This document shows positions 18,148 to 26,904 of a DNA stretch of 64,000 nt, piece after piece. Positions within the stretch are counted from its first letter, which is position 1. Each line of letters starts with the position of its first letter. Source of the DNA: JAWKSY01 sp041402125 (GTDB taxonomy: Bacteria; Planctomycetota; GCA-002687715; DRQF01); assembly GCA_041402125.1 (NCBI GenBank), contig JAWKSY010000006.1:186001-250000 (forward strand), written 5' to 3'. The notes under the pieces are model-generated. The model saw only the letters and a program-made list of their open reading frames with translations. It did not search any database and was not told the DNA's origin. Made by a program: the position numbers and the translations under genes.

Positions 18148-20340
18148 ATGCCTCTCAGTGCACGCCGAAGCCCCTGCCGTTCCCTCGTCGCCCTCGCGAC
18201 CCCTCTCGCCCTCGTCGCCCTGCTCGTCGGCCTCGCCGCGAACGCGACCTTCGCCCAGAAGTCGACGCGCTCGGACGTCCGCGGCCAGATCGAGAAGATC
18301 GAGAAGAAGCTCGAGAAGCTCGCGAAGGAGATCGAGAAGGATCAGGCGAAACTCGACGACGACAAGGCCGACGAGGCGAAGCGTCACGCCCGCGCCTACG
18401 AGGTCGACGAGCGCAAGGCGGCCGGCGCCGAGCTCGCGAAGGCGCTCGCGGGCCAGTGCGGACCGAACAAGCCCGACCGCAAGTCGCCCGAGGCGATCGT
18501 CAAGGAGGTCGAGGTCGACCTCCGGAAGCGCTTCGGCTCGACGATCTTCCGCGCCTCCGAGGCCCTGCTCGTCGAGCGCGTGGCCGAGATCATGGAGGTC
18601 GACGAGGACCCCAGCGAGACGCGCTGCGCGCGCGTGATCGGCGAGGCCTTCGAGGCCTCCTTCGACAAGGAGTTCGAGGCGGCCTGGAAGAAGCTGCGCG
18701 CCTTCTCCTCGGAGGCGGGACCGCTCGACGAGAAGCTCGCCGAGCAGAAGGCCCTGATCCGCGAGCGCGAGGATCTGCTCGCGCTGCTCACCTCGAACAT
18801 CAAGGGGAACCACCCCCGCGCGATGGTCCCGGTCCCCGGCGGCAAGGTGCCGCTCGGCATCCAGGTCGACGAGATCGCGAAGCTCGCCCAGATGGCGGAC
18901 AGCACGGACGAGAAGTCCCGCTACCTCGTCTGGAACTCCTCGCGCGACGAGCGCCAGGTCGGCGACTTCCTCATGGACAAGTACGAGGTGACGCAGCTCG
19001 CCTACTGGTACTACTGCCAGGAGACGGGTCACACGCCCCCCTCCTACACAGTGAAGGACCCGACGAACCCCGAGAAGGACGTCGTCGTCCCGATCTGGCC
19101 CGACAACAAGATCCCCGAGGGCTGGGAGCGTCGCCCGGTCTTCTTCGTCACTTGCGAGGAGGCGGTCGAGTACTGCGAGTGGACGGGCACGCGCCTGCCC
19201 ACCGAGCTCGAGTGGGAGCTCGCCGCGCGCTCGGACCGCACCGGGTTCGACGGCCGCTTCTGGCCTTTCGGCACGCAGTGGAAGAAGTACTGCGCGAACG
19301 ACAACCAGAACCACGACGGGACGCTCCGCAAGAAGCTCGTCCCGCCGCGCGGATTGAATTATCCCGCCGTCCTCGAGGTCGGCGCGATGGAGGACGGCCG
19401 CTCGCCGCTCGGCATCTTCGACCTCGCCGGCAACATCGCCGAGTGGACCTCCTCCCCCTTCGTCGCCAACCCGAGCTTCAAGAAGGGGAAGTACTTCGAC
19501 CACGACTTCACGGGCAGCGAGTTCAGCGACGACCTCCGCACCCTGCGCGGCGGACACTGCGACCAGGGTCCGATGATGGCCAACAGCGTGTTCCGCTCGG
19601 GCTTGGAACCATGGAAGAAGGCGAAGTTCGTCGGCTTCCGGCGCGCGCGGAGCGCCCTGCCGGGCCGTGATCGCCTGACCCGGCTGACGCGCCACGGCGC
19701 GCTCGACGCCGCCCTCCAGAACTTCAAGCTCCTGAAGGACGACAAGAAGCGCGAGGCCCACTGGCCCGCCCTCGACGAGTCGGCCGGCCGCTTCGCCGCG
19801 CTCGAGAAGTTCGACTGGAACGAGGATCTCGGGGTCCCCGGCGCGGCGCACGCCATCCTCGCCGTCAACCGCCTCATGGACGAGGCGACGCGCATCGAGG
19901 ACTACTCGAAGCTCAGCCAGGGCGAGGAGGGCGTGTCGGAAGCGCTGCTGATCGGCGTCTTCCACACCGACGTCCCGATCGAGGAGCCGGCCCTCGCGCC
20001 CGGAACCTGGTTCGTCGCCTTCAAGGAGGGCTACCGCTCCTACACGCTCGACGACAAGGGACGGAAGCTCAAGGGACCGAAGATCGAGGACAGCCTCTAC
20101 TTCGTGAACCGTCGCCCCGACGTCGAGACCGTGCGGTTCCCCTACGCCGAGACGAACCTCGTCCTGAACCGCACCAACCTCGGCGAGACGAAGATCACCC
20201 GCAGCGAGCTGAAGAGCGGCGACTTCGATCTCCTGAGCGTGCTCTTCGTCCACGAGGCCGGCGGGTCGCGCGGGCGCAAGGGCATCGAGACCGAGATCAA
20301 GATGAAGGTCAGGAAGGACCTCATCCAGGGCTACGAGTGA
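18148..20340 (+). CDS. Exported SUMF1/FGE-like domain protein with N-terminal coiled coil
   Basis: 730 residues. A long signal peptide (about 1-36, NATFAQKS) is followed by a Lys/Glu/Asp coiled coil (about 45-75), a helical domain (to about 210) and a formylglycine-generating-enzyme-like domain (about 225-510: VPVPGGKVPLG, DKYEVTQLAYWYYCQ, GTRLPTELEWELAARS, LAGNIAEW, LRGGHCDQGP, FVGFRRAR). Roughly 220 more residues without a recognised domain complete the protein. The Cys pair used by true FGE in the last block is missing, so sulfatase activation is unlikely; many relatives are non-catalytic. The ATG at 18148 is chosen because it begins a clear signal peptide. Confidence 0.85.
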   Translation: MPLSARRSPCRSLVALATPLALVALLVGLAANATFAQKSTRSDVRGQIEKIEKKLEKLAKEIEKDQAKLDDDKADEAKRHARAYEVDERKAAGAELAKALAGQCGPNKPDRKSPEAIVKEVEVDLRKRFGSTIFRASEALLVERVAEIMEVDEDPSETRCARVIGEAFEASFDKEFEAAWKKLRAFSSEAGPLDEKLAEQKALIREREDLLALLTSNIKGNHPRAMVPVPGGKVPLGIQVDEIAKLAQMADSTDEKSRYLVWNSSRDERQVGDFLMDKYEVTQLAYWYYCQETGHTPPSYTVKDPTNPEKDVVVPIWPDNKIPEGWERRPVFFVTCEEAVEYCEWTGTRLPTELEWELAARSDRTGFDGRFWPFGTQWKKYCANDNQNHDGTLRKKLVPPRGLNYPAVLEVGAMEDGRSPLGIFDLAGNIAEWTSSPFVANPSFKKGKYFDHDFTGSEFSDDLRTLRGGHCDQGPMMANSVFRSGLEPWKKAKFVGFRRARSALPGRDRLTRLTRHGALDAALQNFKLLKDDKKREAHWPALDESAGRFAALEKFDWNEDLGVPGAAHAILAVNRLMDEATRIEDYSKLSQGEEGVSEALLIGVFHTDVPIEEPALAPGTWFVAFKEGYRSYTLDDKGRKLKGPKIEDSLYFVNRRPDVETVRFPYAETNLVLNRTNLGETKITRSELKSGDFDLLSVLFVHEAGGSRGRKGIETEIKMKVRKDLIQGYE

Positions 20341-20348
20341 TCTCCGAC

Positions 20349-20371
20349 GGCCGGCCCCTCGAGGGCCGGCC
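20349..20371. terminator. GC hairpin between the SUMF1-like and lipid kinase genes
   Basis: A perfect 9-base stem GGCCGGCCC/GGGCCGGCC with a 5-base loop, 8 bases after the SUMF1-like stop. It has no T-tract. It also argues that the next gene starts at the ATG of 20388 and not at the overlapping GTG of 20337. Confidence 0.4.
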
Positions 20372-20387
20372 GACCGCCGCCCCCTCC

Positions 20388-21293
20388 ATGCGCTACCTGC
20401 TCGTCGCCAACCCGCGCTCCGGCCGGAACCGTGGTGAAGCCGCGGCCCGCGAGGCGGCGGCCGCCCTCGTCGCGCTCGGCGCGGAGGCCGAGATCCGGTT
20501 CACGAGCGGTCCCGACACGGCCGGCGCTCTCGCCGCCGAGCTCGCCCCCGACTTCGATCGCGTCCTCGCCGTGGGCGGGGACGGCACGCTCAACGAGGTC
20601 CTCGCGGGCGTCGTCGCGCCCCACCCCGCCCGCCCGCTGGGCGTGATCCCGGTCGGCACGGCGAACGTCATTGCCCGCGAGCTGGGGTTGCCCCTCGGCC
20701 GGCCCGCGCGCGCGGCCCGCGCCCTGCATCGGGGCGCCCCCGTCCCGGTGGCCTGGGGCCTCGCCAACGGCCGCCCCTTCGTCGCCAACGTCGGAGCGGG
20801 CTTCGATGCGATCGCCGTCCACCGCCTCACCGAGGCCCGACGCGCCCGTCCCGGGTCGAGCCCCGGCATGCTCGGCTACCTGCCCATCGGCTGGCGCATC
20901 TTCCGGCACTGGCGGAGCCCCCGACTGCGTGCGACGGTGGACGACCGCGAGCTCGAGGGGACCTTCTCCTCCGCCATCATCTGCAATGCCCGCAACTACG
21001 GCGGCGTCCTCGAACTGACCCCGGACGCCGATCTCGGCTCGATGAGCTTCCGGCTCGCGGCGCGGCGCGGCGAGGGCCGCCTGACCATCCTGCGGCACCT
21101 TGCCTGGGGATTCCTCGGATGGAAGGATTCCGCGCGCCGGGTCACCCTCGCCGAGGGTCGCCGCCTGGAGATCCGCAGCGACGGCGACGAAGGCGCCGAG
21201 GTGCAGGTCGACGGGGATCCCCGGGGTCGAACGCCGCTCGTGGTCGAGCTGGCGTCGGAGCCGCTGCAACTCCTCGCGCCCCGACGGCGCTGA
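20388..21293 (+). CDS. Diacylglycerol kinase-like / YegS-type lipid kinase
   Basis: 301 residues from the ATG. The DAGK catalytic domain is clear: LLVANPRSGRNRG at the start, GGDGTLNEV (about 60-70), PVGTANVIARELGLP, and a C-terminal beta-rich domain ending VQVDGDPRG. Members phosphorylate diacylglycerol, phosphatidylglycerol or sphingoid lipids; the actual substrate is unknown. A GTG at 20337 in the same frame overlaps the previous stop, but it would place a 9-base hairpin inside the coding region, and the homology begins at MRYLLVANP. kdsA follows after 14 bases. Confidence 0.9.
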   Translation: MRYLLVANPRSGRNRGEAAAREAAAALVALGAEAEIRFTSGPDTAGALAAELAPDFDRVLAVGGDGTLNEVLAGVVAPHPARPLGVIPVGTANVIARELGLPLGRPARAARALHRGAPVPVAWGLANGRPFVANVGAGFDAIAVHRLTEARRARPGSSPGMLGYLPIGWRIFRHWRSPRLRATVDDRELEGTFSSAIICNARNYGGVLELTPDADLGSMSFRLAARRGEGRLTILRHLAWGFLGWKDSARRVTLAEGRRLEIRSDGDEGAEVQVDGDPRGRTPLVVELASEPLQLLAPRRR

Positions 21294-21307
21294 ACGGGAG
21301 GCCGAGA

Positions 21308-22138
21308 ATGGACTTCAAGGAACCCCGGCTCGTCGAGGACGGAGCGATCCGGATCGGCCCCGGCGCCGATCTCGCCCTCTTCGCCGGTCTCTGCATCGTC
21401 GAGGACGAGGAGACGACGCTGCGCCACGCGCGGGCCCTGAAGGAGGCCGTGCGCGGTCTCCCGGTCACGCTGGTCTTCAAGGCCTCGTTCGACAAGGCGA
21501 ACCGATCCTCGCTCTCCAGCCACCGCGGGAACGGGATGGAGGAGGGTCTCGCGATCCTCGCCGCCGTCAAGCGCGAGACCGGCCTCCCGATCGTCACCGA
21601 CGTGCACGAGACGCATCAGTGCGCGCGCGTGGCGGAGGTGGCGGACGTCCTCCAGATCCCGGCCTTCCTCTGCCGGCAGACCGACCTCCTCCTCGCCGCG
21701 GCCGCGACCGGCCGCATCGTGAAGGTGAAGAAGGGCCAGTTCCTCGCGCCCTGGGACATGCGCAACGTCGTCCGCAAGCTCGAGGAGGCCGGCACGAACC
21801 GGATCATCCTCACCGAGCGCGGCGCCTCCTTCGGCTACAACACGCTCGTCAACGACTTCCGCGCCCTGCCCATCATGCGCGACCTCGGCTACCCGGTCGT
21901 CTTCGACGCCACGCACTCGGTGCAGATCCCGGGCGGCGCCGGCGAGCGCAGCGGCGGCGATCGTCGCATGATCCCCTACCTCGCCCGGGCGGCCGTCGCC
22001 GTCGGCGTCGACGGCCTCTTCTTCGAGGTCCACGAGGACCCGTCCGTCGCGAAGAGCGACGCCGACAACGCCCTGCCCCTCGCCGATTTCGGCGACCTCA
22101 TCCGCCGGCTCCTGAGGGTCCGCGAGGCCGCGCGCTGA
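21308..22138 (+). CDS. kdsA: 3-deoxy-8-phosphooctulonate synthase
   Basis: 276 residues. Condenses phosphoenolpyruvate with arabinose 5-phosphate to give KDO 8-phosphate, a precursor of the lipopolysaccharide inner core. FKASFDKANRSS, TDVHE, IPAFLCRQTDLL, VKKGQFLAPWD, ERGASFGYN and FDATHSVQIPGG are all present. Cys29 in FAGLCIVED is the residue that marks the metal-dependent class (as in Aquifex); the metal-independent enteric enzyme has Asn here. The ATG at 21308 has GGGAGG upstream. It points to an LPS-containing outer membrane. Confidence 0.97.
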   Translation: MDFKEPRLVEDGAIRIGPGADLALFAGLCIVEDEETTLRHARALKEAVRGLPVTLVFKASFDKANRSSLSSHRGNGMEEGLAILAAVKRETGLPIVTDVHETHQCARVAEVADVLQIPAFLCRQTDLLLAAAATGRIVKVKKGQFLAPWDMRNVVRKLEEAGTNRIILTERGASFGYNTLVNDFRALPIMRDLGYPVVFDATHSVQIPGGAGERSGGDRRMIPYLARAAVAVGVDGLFFEVHEDPSVAKSDADNALPLADFGDLIRRLLRVREAAR

Positions 22139-22219
22139 CGCGGTCCGGAGCGGGTGTTACTCGTCCGGGGTAGGCGCGTCGACCGGCGCGCGATCACCGG
22201 GGACGGGAGGAGACCCGCG

Positions 22220-22678
22220 ATGAGCGACCGCTACGAGGACGTTCCGGCGGAGGACCGCGCCCTCGCCGACCGTTTCGGCGCCTTCTTCGCCGACTTCCGG
22301 CCCGAGGGCCTCGCCGAGCGCGCCCGCGCGACCTACGCGCCCGGGGTCCGCTTCGACGACACGCTGAAGCGGATCGAGGGCCTCGAGAACCTCATCCCCT
22401 ACCTCGAGGAGAGCGCCGCCCAGGTCGAGTCCTGCGGCGTCGTCATGCTCGACGCGGCCCGGAGCGGCGAGGACCTCTACGTCCGCTGGCGCATGACGAT
22501 CCGCTTCAAGCGCTTCGCGCGCGATCGGGACACGGTCAGCGAGGGGATGTCGCGCCTGCGCTTCGACGCCGAGGACCGGATCGTCGCGCACCGCGACTTC
22601 TGGGACTCCGCCGGCGGCTTCTTCCAGTACGTCCCCGTCCTCGGCTGGATGATCCGGAAGATCAAGGCGCGCCTCTGA
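22220..22678 (+). CDS. NTF2/SnoaL-like protein
   Basis: 152 residues with the pattern of a one-domain NTF2-like fold: an initial helix pair (DRFGAFFADF), a strand with VRFDDTLKRIEGLENLIPYLEES, then VRWRMTIRFKRF and a C-terminal DRIVAHRDFWDSAGGFFQYVPVLGWMIRKIKARL. Proteins of this fold are isomerases or small-ligand binders; no active site can be named. The ATG at 22220 follows GGGAGGAGA. It is 81 bases after kdsA and convergent with the kinase gene (12-base gap). Confidence 0.75.
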   Translation: MSDRYEDVPAEDRALADRFGAFFADFRPEGLAERARATYAPGVRFDDTLKRIEGLENLIPYLEESAAQVESCGVVMLDAARSGEDLYVRWRMTIRFKRFARDRDTVSEGMSRLRFDAEDRIVAHRDFWDSAGGFFQYVPVLGWMIRKIKARL

Positions 22679-22690
22679 CGCGGCCGGGGG

Positions 22691-23812
22691 TCAGCGACGG
22701 CGGCGCTTGCGGCTCCGGACGATCGGGACGTCGACCGCGTCCGGGACCGCCCCGCCGTAGCGGGCCGCCAGCTTGTGGAGATCGCGGATGAGCGCGCTCG
22801 GCGTCTGGTAGCGATCGTCGGGGTTCTTGCGCAGCATCTTCATCACGATGCGCGAGGTCTCGTTGTCGAGATCGGGACAGCGATCCTTGGGCGCGATCGG
22901 CATGTCGTTGATGTGCGCGACCATGACCGAGGCGGGGTTGGCGTGCTCGAAGGGCGGCCGCCCCGTGATCATGTGGTACCAGCTCGCGCCGAGGGAGTAG
23001 ATGTCGGCGCGCGCGTCCACCGTCTCGTCGCCGCGCGCCTGCTCAGGGGCGATGTAGTTCGGGGTCCCCATGGCGCTGCCCTGATCGGTGCTCGCCCCGC
23101 CGCTTCCGAGGTCCTTCACGAGTCCGAGGTCGCAGAGCTTGGCGGTCCCGCCCGCGATGATCATGACGTTGTCGGGCTTCACGTCGCGGTGGATGATCTC
23201 GTGCTCGAAGGCGTGCTCGAGCGCGCGGGCGACCTGGAGGATGATGTTCAGGGCCCGCTCGGGCGCCATGCGACCGCCGCGATGGATGACGTCGAGGACC
23301 GTCGGCCCGTCGCAGTACTCCATCGCCATGTAGTAGTGGCCTTCACTCTCGCCGACGTCGATGCACTGCACGATGTTCGGGTGGTTCAGCCGCGCCAGGA
23401 CCTTCGCTTCCTTGATGAAGCGGTTCACGTAGCGCTCGTTCTTCGTCAGGAAGGGCGCGAGGACCTTCACCGCCACGACGCGGTCGAGGGAGTCCTGGCG
23501 GGCCTTGAACACCGTGCCCATCGAGCCGCTGCCCAGCCGCTCGATCAGGGTGTAGCCGCGGATCCGGGTGGCGCTCGCGACCTTCTTGAGATGGCGCAGG
23601 ATGCGCTCGTTCGCCGCCGCGTCGACGAAGCCCTTCTCGAGGAGGATCTCGTGGAGCGGCTTCGGGCTCACGCCGAGCTCGCGGATCTTGTCCTGGACCG
23701 AGATCGCCTCCGCGACCTGGTCCTCGTCGACGAGTCCGTTCTTGAGGGCGATCCGGACGTAGAGTCGCTCGGACTCCCGCCGCTCGGCTTCGCTCGCCTC
23801 CGCCTCGCTCAT
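22691..23812 (-). CDS. Hanks-type serine/threonine protein kinase
   Basis: 373 residues, cytoplasmic, no membrane segment. An N-terminal helical region of about 80 residues (VRIALKNGLVDEDQVAEAI, LHEILLEKGFVD) resembles the two-helix segment found in planctomycete kinases and type IV pilus ATPases. The kinase domain has the Gly-loop GSGSMG (94-99), Lys116, catalytic HRDVKPDN (Asp210), DLG instead of DFG (228-230) and APEQARG. A short basic tail ends the protein. It overlaps ybeY by 4 bases (ATGA), so it is expressed with the purA-uppS-cdsA-phoH-ybeY operon. Its substrates are unknown. Confidence 0.93.
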   Translation of the reverse strand: MSEAEASEAERRESERLYVRIALKNGLVDEDQVAEAISVQDKIRELGVSPKPLHEILLEKGFVDAAANERILRHLKKVASATRIRGYTLIERLGSGSMGTVFKARQDSLDRVVAVKVLAPFLTKNERYVNRFIKEAKVLARLNHPNIVQCIDVGESEGHYYMAMEYCDGPTVLDVIHRGGRMAPERALNIILQVARALEHAFEHEIIHRDVKPDNVMIIAGGTAKLCDLGLVKDLGSGGASTDQGSAMGTPNYIAPEQARGDETVDARADIYSLGASWYHMITGRPPFEHANPASVMVAHINDMPIAPKDRCPDLDNETSRIVMKMLRKNPDDRYQTPSALIRDLHKLAARYGGAVPDAVDVPIVRSRKRRRR

Positions 23813-24252
23813 GTCGAAACCTCGTATCCCAGCTCCCCGAGCAGCTCCGACTGCCGGGCGAGCATGGCGTCGCGCTCCGCATCGGTCGCGTCGTCCCAAC
23901 CGAGCAGGTGGAGGACGCCGTGCACGCAATAATAGAGCAACTCCGTCGCCGCCGCATGCCCCCGCTCCGCCGCCTCGCGGGCCGCGGTCTCGCTCGAGAC
24001 GACGATCTCGCCGTCGGCGGCCTCGGGATCGTCCTCACCGTCGTCCCGCAGGTCGAAGGTGATCACGTCGGTCGGCCAGTCGTGATCGAGGTAGCGCCGG
24101 TTGATGTCGTGGATGCGTCGATCGTCGACGACGGCCACGCTGAGCGCGAGGTCTCCGCCCTCCCGCGTCACCGCGTGCTCGACGACGCGCCGGATCTCCG
24201 CCGCTCCGAGTCCCGCCGCCGGCGCCTCGATTCGCACCTCGACCCGGGTCAC
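23809..24252 (-). CDS. ybeY: Endoribonuclease YbeY
   Basis: 147 residues. A single-strand-specific RNase that matures the 3' end of 16S rRNA and takes part in ribosome quality control. The fold markers VVDDRRIHDINRRYLDHDWPTDVITFDL and the zinc region HGVLHLLGWDD (111-121) are present. The third zinc ligand of the usual HGxLHLxGxDH motif is Asp121 here, not His. It overlaps the phoH gene by 4 bases, the common phoH-ybeY pairing. Confidence 0.92.
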   Translation of the reverse strand: MTRVEVRIEAPAAGLGAAEIRRVVEHAVTREGGDLALSVAVVDDRRIHDINRRYLDHDWPTDVITFDLRDDGEDDPEAADGEIVVSSETAAREAAERGHAAATELLYYCVHGVLHLLGWDDATDAERDAMLARQSELLGELGYEVST

Positions 24253-25274
24253 GACCGTCGCTTGCGCTGCCGCGCCGCGTCCTCGCCGCGCGGAGGCCGG
24301 GAGGACGTCCCGCCGTCGGCGTCGTCGCGATCCGCCGCCTCGCGCTGGCGGATCCGCTCCTCCCAGGAGCCGTAGGCCCGCACGATCCGCTGGACGACCT
24401 CGTGGCGCACGATGTCGTCCTTGTGGAAGTTGCAGAACTCGATGTCCTCGACGCCCCGGAGGACGCGCACGGCATTGGCGAGACCGGACTCCTGGCGTCC
24501 GGGCAGGTCCACCTGCGAGAGATCGCCGGTGACGACGATCTTGCTCTCCGTGCCCATGCGCGTGAGGAACATCTTCATCTGCGCGACGGTCGTGTTCTGC
24601 GCCTCGTCGAGGATGATGACCGAGTGGTCCAGCGTGCGCCCGCGCATGTAGGCCAGCGGGCAGATCTCGATCGCCCCCTCGTCCATGTAGCGCTTCAGCA
24701 GTCCCTTGGGCAGCAACGACTGGAGCGAGTCGTAGAGCGGCTGCAGGTAGGGCGTGATCTTCGCCTCGAGGTCACCGGGCAGGAAGCCGAGGTGCTCGCC
24801 GGCCTCGACCGCCGGGCGGACGAGGACGATGCGGCGGTAGTCGCCGGCCTTGACCAGCGAGACGGCCACCGCGACGGCGAGGAAGGTCTTGCCGGTACCG
24901 GCCGGCCCGATGCCGAAGGTGACCGGGTGCTCCCAGATCGCCTCCATGTAGCGCTTCTGGTTGGGCGAGCGCGGCTGGGCCGCCATCCGCACGTGGATCG
25001 AGTTGCCGTCGCGCGCCGGGCGCTCCTCGCCGCCGAAGAGGTCGGTGACGGTCGTCGTCCCGACCCCGTCGTCGCGGATCAGGGCGAGGGCGCGACGCAC
25101 GAGGTCGGCCGCCGCTCCCACGCGATCGGGCTCGCCCGCGAGGACGAGGTGCCCGCCGCGCGAGGTGGCCTCCACGCCGAATCGCTGGCGGAGGATCCGG
25201 AGGTTGCGATCGAGGTGTCCGAGGAGCGTGCGCTCCTCGTCGATGTTCCTGAGCGAGATCGTCAAGTCGGCCAA
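24249..25274 (-). CDS. phoH: PhoH-like ATPase (PhoH/YbeZ)
   Basis: 341 residues. An N-terminal KH-like region (about 1-75) precedes the PhoH ATPase domain with GIGPAGTGKT (121-130), VRPAVEAGEHLGFLPG, ILDEAQNTT and TGDLSQVDLP. It is thought to work with YbeY in rRNA processing and RNA repair. The start is TTG: an in-frame TAA (the cdsA stop) lies 18 bases upstream, no ATG or GTG fits the conserved N-terminus, and GGAGG sits 12 bases before the TTG. It overlaps ybeY by 4 bases. Confidence 0.94.
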   Translation of the reverse strand: MADLTISLRNIDEERTLLGHLDRNLRILRQRFGVEATSRGGHLVLAGEPDRVGAAADLVRRALALIRDDGVGTTTVTDLFGGEERPARDGNSIHVRMAAQPRSPNQKRYMEAIWEHPVTFGIGPAGTGKTFLAVAVAVSLVKAGDYRRIVLVRPAVEAGEHLGFLPGDLEAKITPYLQPLYDSLQSLLPKGLLKRYMDEGAIEICPLAYMRGRTLDHSVIILDEAQNTTVAQMKMFLTRMGTESKIVVTGDLSQVDLPGRQESGLANAVRVLRGVEDIEFCNFHKDDIVRHEVVQRIVRAYGSWEERIRQREAADRDDADGGTSSRPPRGEDAARQRKRRS

Positions 25275-25292
25275 GGGACGACGATGCCTCCG

Positions 25293-26156
25293 TTACCCCA
25301 GGAGCCAGAGCACGAGCGCCGCCGCGGGAAGGGCGAACACCAGGCTGTCGATGATGTCGAGTGCGCCTCCGAAGGTCGGGAGCAGCCGGCCGGAGTCCTT
25401 GACCCCGCGCGAGCGCTTGACCATCGATTCGGCGAAGTCGCCGAGCTGAGTCGCCACGTTGACCACGACGCAGAAGATAACAATCCCCCCCGGACCGAGT
25501 CCGGGGAAGAAGTCGGGGTGCGAGCGCCAGAAGAGCCACCCCGCGAGCACCGTCAGGAGCAGGCCGGCGATCGACCCCTCCCAGCTCTTCTTGGGCGAGA
25601 CCCGCGGCATGACGCGATGACGCCCGATCATCGAGCCGGCGAGATAACCGCCGATATCGCCGCATTTCGAAATGAGGACGTAGGTTGCGACGAGCTGGGT
25701 CCCGTGGCCGGCCGCGTCCAGGGCCAGGACCTGCAGGAGCCCCATCGGCATGGCCACGTAGAGGAGACCGGCGGCCCCGGCCCCCAGATCGGCGGCATGG
25801 GCCTCCAGGTCGGGCTCGCGTCCGGACTGGAGCCGGAAGGTCTCGAAGACCGCCAGGGCCGAGAAGGCCAGGACCGGAAAGAGCGTCCCGGGCGGCGCGC
25901 CGCCCTCGGGGCCGCCCCGGTGGAGCCAGGCCTGGACGGCGAAGAGGCCGATCGTCACGAGCGAGAGCGGGAGTCCGATCGGGCGCGGGCCGCCGCGCAG
26001 GATCGCGACGAGCTCCCGCTGGCCGACGAGGGTGATCAGCAGGAGCACGACGGTGCCGAGGAGCGGATAGGACATCGCCCGATCCGCGAGGACGATGCCG
26101 ACGAGCGCGGCGACCAGGGCCGTGCCGATCGAGATGCGGAGCGCCTTCTCAGACAT
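25293..26156 (-). CDS. cdsA: Phosphatidate cytidylyltransferase
   Basis: 287 residues, about seven to eight membrane segments. Makes CDP-diacylglycerol from phosphatidate and CTP, the branch point of phospholipid synthesis. GDIGGYLAGSMIGRH, SPKKSWEGS and the C-terminal signature SMVKRSRGVKDSGRLLPTFGG are present. The signature normally ends HGGxxDR; here it reads FGGALDI, so the His and Arg are replaced. It overlaps the uppS 3' end by 8 bases. Confidence 0.92.
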   Translation of the reverse strand: MSEKALRISIGTALVAALVGIVLADRAMSYPLLGTVVLLLITLVGQRELVAILRGGPRPIGLPLSLVTIGLFAVQAWLHRGGPEGGAPPGTLFPVLAFSALAVFETFRLQSGREPDLEAHAADLGAGAAGLLYVAMPMGLLQVLALDAAGHGTQLVATYVLISKCGDIGGYLAGSMIGRHRVMPRVSPKKSWEGSIAGLLLTVLAGWLFWRSHPDFFPGLGPGGIVIFCVVVNVATQLGDFAESMVKRSRGVKDSGRLLPTFGGALDIIDSLVFALPAAALVLWLLG

Positions 26157-26904
26157 CGAGTCGCTCGGCGAGGCCGCCGAAGCGTCGCTCGCGACCGCGG
26201 AAGCTCGACAGCGCCCGGACGAGGGCGTCGCGGCGGAACTCGGGCCAGAACTCCTCGGTGACGTAGATCTCCGCGTAGGAGACCTGCCAGAGGAGGAAGT
26301 TGCTCACCCGCATCTCGCCCGCGGTGCGGATCATGAGATCGAGCTCGGGCATGTCCGGGTCGTAGAGGTGCCGTGCGAGGGTCTCCTCGTCGACCTCCTC
26401 GAGCGGGATGTCGCCGGCCGCGACGCGCCGGGCGACGCGGCGCGCGGCGTCGGCGATCTCGGTGCGACCGCCGTAGTTCAGGGCGAGGCAGAGGACCATG
26501 CCGCCGTTGTCGGCGGAGTCGGCCTCGAGCTTCGCGATGCGATCGCGCAGCGACTCCGGGAACTCCGCGATGCGCCCGATGGCGCGGAAGCGGATCCGGT
26601 TCTCCATGATGGTCGGCCGCTCGGACTCGAGGAACTCCCCCAGGAGCCCGAGCAGGAAGTCGATCTCGCTGCGGGGACGCTTCTGGAAGTTCTCGACGCT
26701 GAGCGCGTAGAGGGTGAGCTGCTCGAGCCCCGAGGCCGCGAGGATCGTCGTCAGCTCGCGGACGGAGTTGGCGCCCTCGCGGTGGCCCTGGGCGCGCGGG
26801 AGACCACGGAGGCCGGCCCAGCGGCCGTTGCCGTCCATGATCATCGCGACGTGCCGCAACCCGGGCGGCAGCGCGACGGCGTCCCGTGCGCCCTCGGAGC
26901 TCAT
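26149..26904 (-). CDS. uppS: Undecaprenyl (polyprenyl) diphosphate synthase
   Basis: 251 residues. A cis-prenyltransferase that builds the lipid carrier for cell-envelope sugars from isopentenyl diphosphate. MIMDGNGRWA (Asp24 catalytic), the TLYALSVENFQRP-like block (TLYALSVENFQKRP) and DLMIRTAGEMRVSNFLLWQ are conserved, with TAGE in place of the common TGGE. The start ATG overlaps the purA stop (ATGA); the open frame continues upstream on purA's strand but homology begins here. Confidence 0.96.
   Translation of the reverse strand: MSSEGARDAVALPPGLRHVAMIMDGNGRWAGLRGLPRAQGHREGANSVRELTTILAASGLEQLTLYALSVENFQKRPRSEIDFLLGLLGEFLESERPTIMENRIRFRAIGRIAEFPESLRDRIAKLEADSADNGGMVLCLALNYGGRTEIADAARRVARRVAAGDIPLEEVDEETLARHLYDPDMPELDLMIRTAGEMRVSNFLLWQVSYAEIYVTEEFWPEFRRDALVRALSSFRGRERRFGGLAERLDV

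Noticed and set aside
16528..20253. A single 1241-codon minus-strand gene covering the pseudouridine synthase and the SUMF1-like region
   Set aside because: Homology starts only near 17600, an ATG with a ribosome-binding site is at 17625, and the rest is the shadow of the plus-strand SUMF1-like gene.
18148..20340. Calling the SUMF1-like protein a true formylglycine-generating enzyme
   Set aside because: The catalytic Cys pair is not at the expected place, and no sulfatase gene is nearby.
22139..22219. A possible gene start at 22154 for the NTF2-like protein
   Set aside because: The extension (LVRGRRVDRRAITGDG) lacks fold character and GGGAGGAGA precedes the ATG at 22220.
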